Assembly (NCBI GenBank): GCA_937142855.1
Contig: CAKZQZ010000009.1
Span: 1-56,949, forward strand
Direction: 5' to 3'
Source: an uncultured Alphaproteobacteria bacterium
Lineage (GTDB): Bacteria > Pseudomonadota > Alphaproteobacteria > Puniceispirillales > Marisalimonadaceae
DNA length: 56,949 bases
Numbering within the stretch: the stretch's first letter is position 1; every line of letters begins with the position of its first letter. Of this stretch, positions 56,004 to 56,949 are shown piece after piece. The position numbers and the translations under genes were made by a program. The notes beneath the pieces are model-generated. The model had not been told where the DNA came from and did not search any database. It saw only the letters and a program-made list of their open reading frames with translations.

Positions 56004-56402
56004 TTAAAAATCTAACTTAATCCCATAAAATATAGTGTCCTTATTTATAGTAAAATATGAAAAAGGAGTTGTATTATAAATAATTTGACTATCAATATTT
56101 GTAGGATTTATTTGCAGAGATTGCCCATTTCCAAAACTATAGACCGCTTTGTTTTTAGACTTAATTTTAAAAGATGGTTTTGAAATTTTAGTAATACTTT
56201 TAGACAAATCATATTGTGTTTTAGACGACTTATTGTTCTTTTTACTCCCAAAAGAGAAAAAGGATTTTAAATAATTGTTTATTTTATCATCGTATTCATA
56301 GTGATTAAATAGTTTATTTGCAAACCCGCCTATGTCATCTGAAATTGCAACAGAGGGATAAATCATCAATTTCGCTATAATTAATAAACTTACTAACTTC
56401 AT
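56004..56402 (-). CDS. Small secreted protein of unknown function
   Basis: A 132-residue protein from ATG 56402: signal peptide KLVSLLIIAKLMIYPSVAIS, then a polar, Lys/Ser/Asn-rich body, ending in FYGIKLDF. A C-terminal Phe after alternating hydrophobic residues is typical of an outer-membrane beta strand, but the protein is short for a barrel. A TTG five codons upstream extends the frame. It is the only clear gene inside the tRNA-flanked segment. No family recognised. Confidence 0.6.
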   Translation of the reverse strand: MKLVSLLIIAKLMIYPSVAISDDIGGFANKLFNHYEYDDKINNYLKSFFSFGSKKNNKSSKTQYDLSKSITKISKPSFKIKSKNKAVYSFGNGQSLQINPTNIDSQIIYNTTPFSYFTINKDTIFYGIKLDF

Positions 56403-56681
56403 TAAATCAATTTCCAATATAGATATAATAAAATGTTAAATGTATTTATTTAAGAGTCAAATGCTTGTTATTTTTATTTCTATAAAAATACATGTAATTA
56501 AGAGAATAATAATCCAATAGAAATAAGAGTCTCTTTTATCTTTGTTCAAAACTAAATTTTTCAGAACTCTATTAATAACAAATATGTAGAAACAGAAAAT
56601 AGAATTGTTGTTTTCTAGAATGATACTTTTTCTAATTGCCTTTTGAGATTTTAATTATTCTTTAAAAGAAAGGATTAATAG

Positions 56682-56771
56682 ATGAAATATAATCAGTCTA
56701 AAGGTTTATTAAGTAGATCTAATAAAATATTATTTGATTTTAATATACCAGATTATTTGAAAATTTTATAG
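56682..56771 (+). CDS. Possible 29-residue small protein
   Basis: ATG at 56682 preceded by AAAGGA with 8-nt spacing, open to TAG at 56769-56771. The product is basic at the start and hydrophobic at the end (...FNIPDYLKIL). It may be a real small gene, the broken 5' end of a longer one, or chance in AT-rich DNA. It lies inside the tRNA-flanked segment. Confidence 0.25.
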   Translation: MKYNQSKGLLSRSNKILFDFNIPDYLKIL

Positions 56772-56779
56772 ACACAAAA

Positions 56780-56802
56780 AGTTATACACAAGAGTTATAC
56801 AC
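56780..56802 (+). repeat. Tandem AGTTATACAC repeats
   Basis: AGTTATACAC at 56780-56789 and again at 56793-56802, a 13-bp period. The first includes TTATACACA, a match to the relaxed DnaA box TTATNCACA. They lie 58 bp before the second att copy and could be recombinase arm sites or replication-initiator sites. Confidence 0.4.
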
Positions 56803-56859
56803 TTTAGATATTAATCGTATAAATTATTGATATCATTAATAAAAATAATATAGGAAAAG

Positions 56860-56908
56860 GGAATCATAATCCGGGTGTCGGGGGTTCAAGTCCCTCCTCC
56901 GCTACCAA
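56860..56908 (+). repeat. Direct repeat copy 2: displaced tRNA-Met 3' end (right att site)
   Basis: An exact copy of 55817-55865. It lacks the tRNA 5' half (the preceding bases do not match), so it is not a functional tRNA. It marks the right end of the tRNA-flanked segment, 41 bp before the window edge. Confidence 0.85.
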
Positions 56909-56949
56909 TAATTCAATATTATTTAAAATAGAAAAGTTAAATTATCTTG

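Larger units (their letters stand above)
55866..56859. mobile_element. Short tRNA-flanked segment, probable integrated-element remnant
   Basis: A 994-bp segment bounded by the intact tRNA-Met and a truncated 3' copy. It holds one minus-strand secreted-protein gene, a possible 29-codon frame, and tandem AGTTATACAC repeats near its right end. I see no integrase. It may be a degraded island, a minimal element mobilised in trans, or the left part of a tandem array continuing past the window. Confidence 0.5.

Noticed and set aside
1-56949. CRISPR array, insertion sequence, prophage or toxin-antitoxin module
   Set aside because: No regularly spaced repeats, transposase, phage structural genes or toxin-like pairs were seen; apart from the tRNA-flanked segment the genes are core alphaproteobacterial functions.

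Overview
The window is a gene-dense, AT-rich chromosome segment from an alphaproteobacterium, most likely a streamlined marine-type lineage. The evidence is gene order and family content: SUV3-like helicase / S4 protein / fdxA / carD; xseB / ispA / dxs / tlyA; fabI / aroC; rne diverging from amidase / PBP1A / prfB; M48 protease / DsbA-like / aroQ / accB / accC / aat; DUF2155 next to an MlaD protein; a class II (B12-dependent) ribonucleotide reductase; and an alphaproteobacterial-type SOS box (GAAC-N7-GAAC) at umuDC. I cannot name a genus from sequence alone.

Layout. 1-0.96 kb: the end of an unknown gene and a secreted cysteine-containing protein. 0.97-3.4 kb (minus): a TPP enzyme and an SDR-fold partner that lacks the catalytic residues. 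3.6-7.7 kb (plus): helicase, S4 protein, ferredoxin, CarD. 7.7-12.7 kb (plus): prolyl iminopeptidase, then xseB-ispA-dxs-tlyA (isoprenoid precursors plus rRNA methylation). 12.7-15.2 kb (minus): aroC, fabI and a glycine-zipper protein. 15.3-20.6 kb: pdxH, an MFS transporter, an M20 amidohydrolase, a small membrane protein and a SulP transporter. 20.6-22.5 kb: SOS-controlled umuDC. 22.5-26.7 kb: a D,D-carboxypeptidase with a SPOR domain, and clpS-clpA. 26.7-31.9 kb (minus): nrdJ, ridA and a FemAB-like gene. 32.4-33.2 kb: MlaD-like and DUF2155 proteins. 33.2-40.4 kb (minus): a seven-gene run rne-M48-dsbA-aroQ-accB-accC-aat. 40.8-46.0 kb (plus): amidase, PBP1A, prfB. 46-51.5 kb: bcp, an AsmA-like protein, tyrS, an alpha/beta hydrolase. 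51.7-55.7 kb (plus): cysE, cysteine desulfurase, ferredoxin, mnmA and a glyoxalase-like protein. 55.8 kb to the end: tRNA-Met, followed 1,043 bp away by an exact 49-bp copy of its 3' part, the footprint of site-specific integration.

How the genes fit together: most of the window is housekeeping. Cell-wall genes (amidase, PBP1A, carboxypeptidase), fatty-acid genes (accBC, fabI), N-degron proteolysis (aat, clpS, clpA) and a sulfur-transfer set (cysE, desulfurase, ferredoxin, mnmA) are each recognisable. Convergent neighbours are packed end to end (gaps of 0-8 nt, or overlaps of 20 and 79 nt), so there is almost no room for terminators between them.

The most unusual points are the tRNA-flanked 1-kb segment at the right edge, a ~100-residue helical insertion in the PBP1A transpeptidase domain, the SDR protein with no catalytic Ser/Tyr/Lys, a tlyA gene whose conserved N-terminus has no standard start codon, hairpins upstream of rne, and two perfect DnaA boxes upstream of nrdJ. 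I saw no CRISPR array, rRNA, insertion sequence or obvious new defence system.
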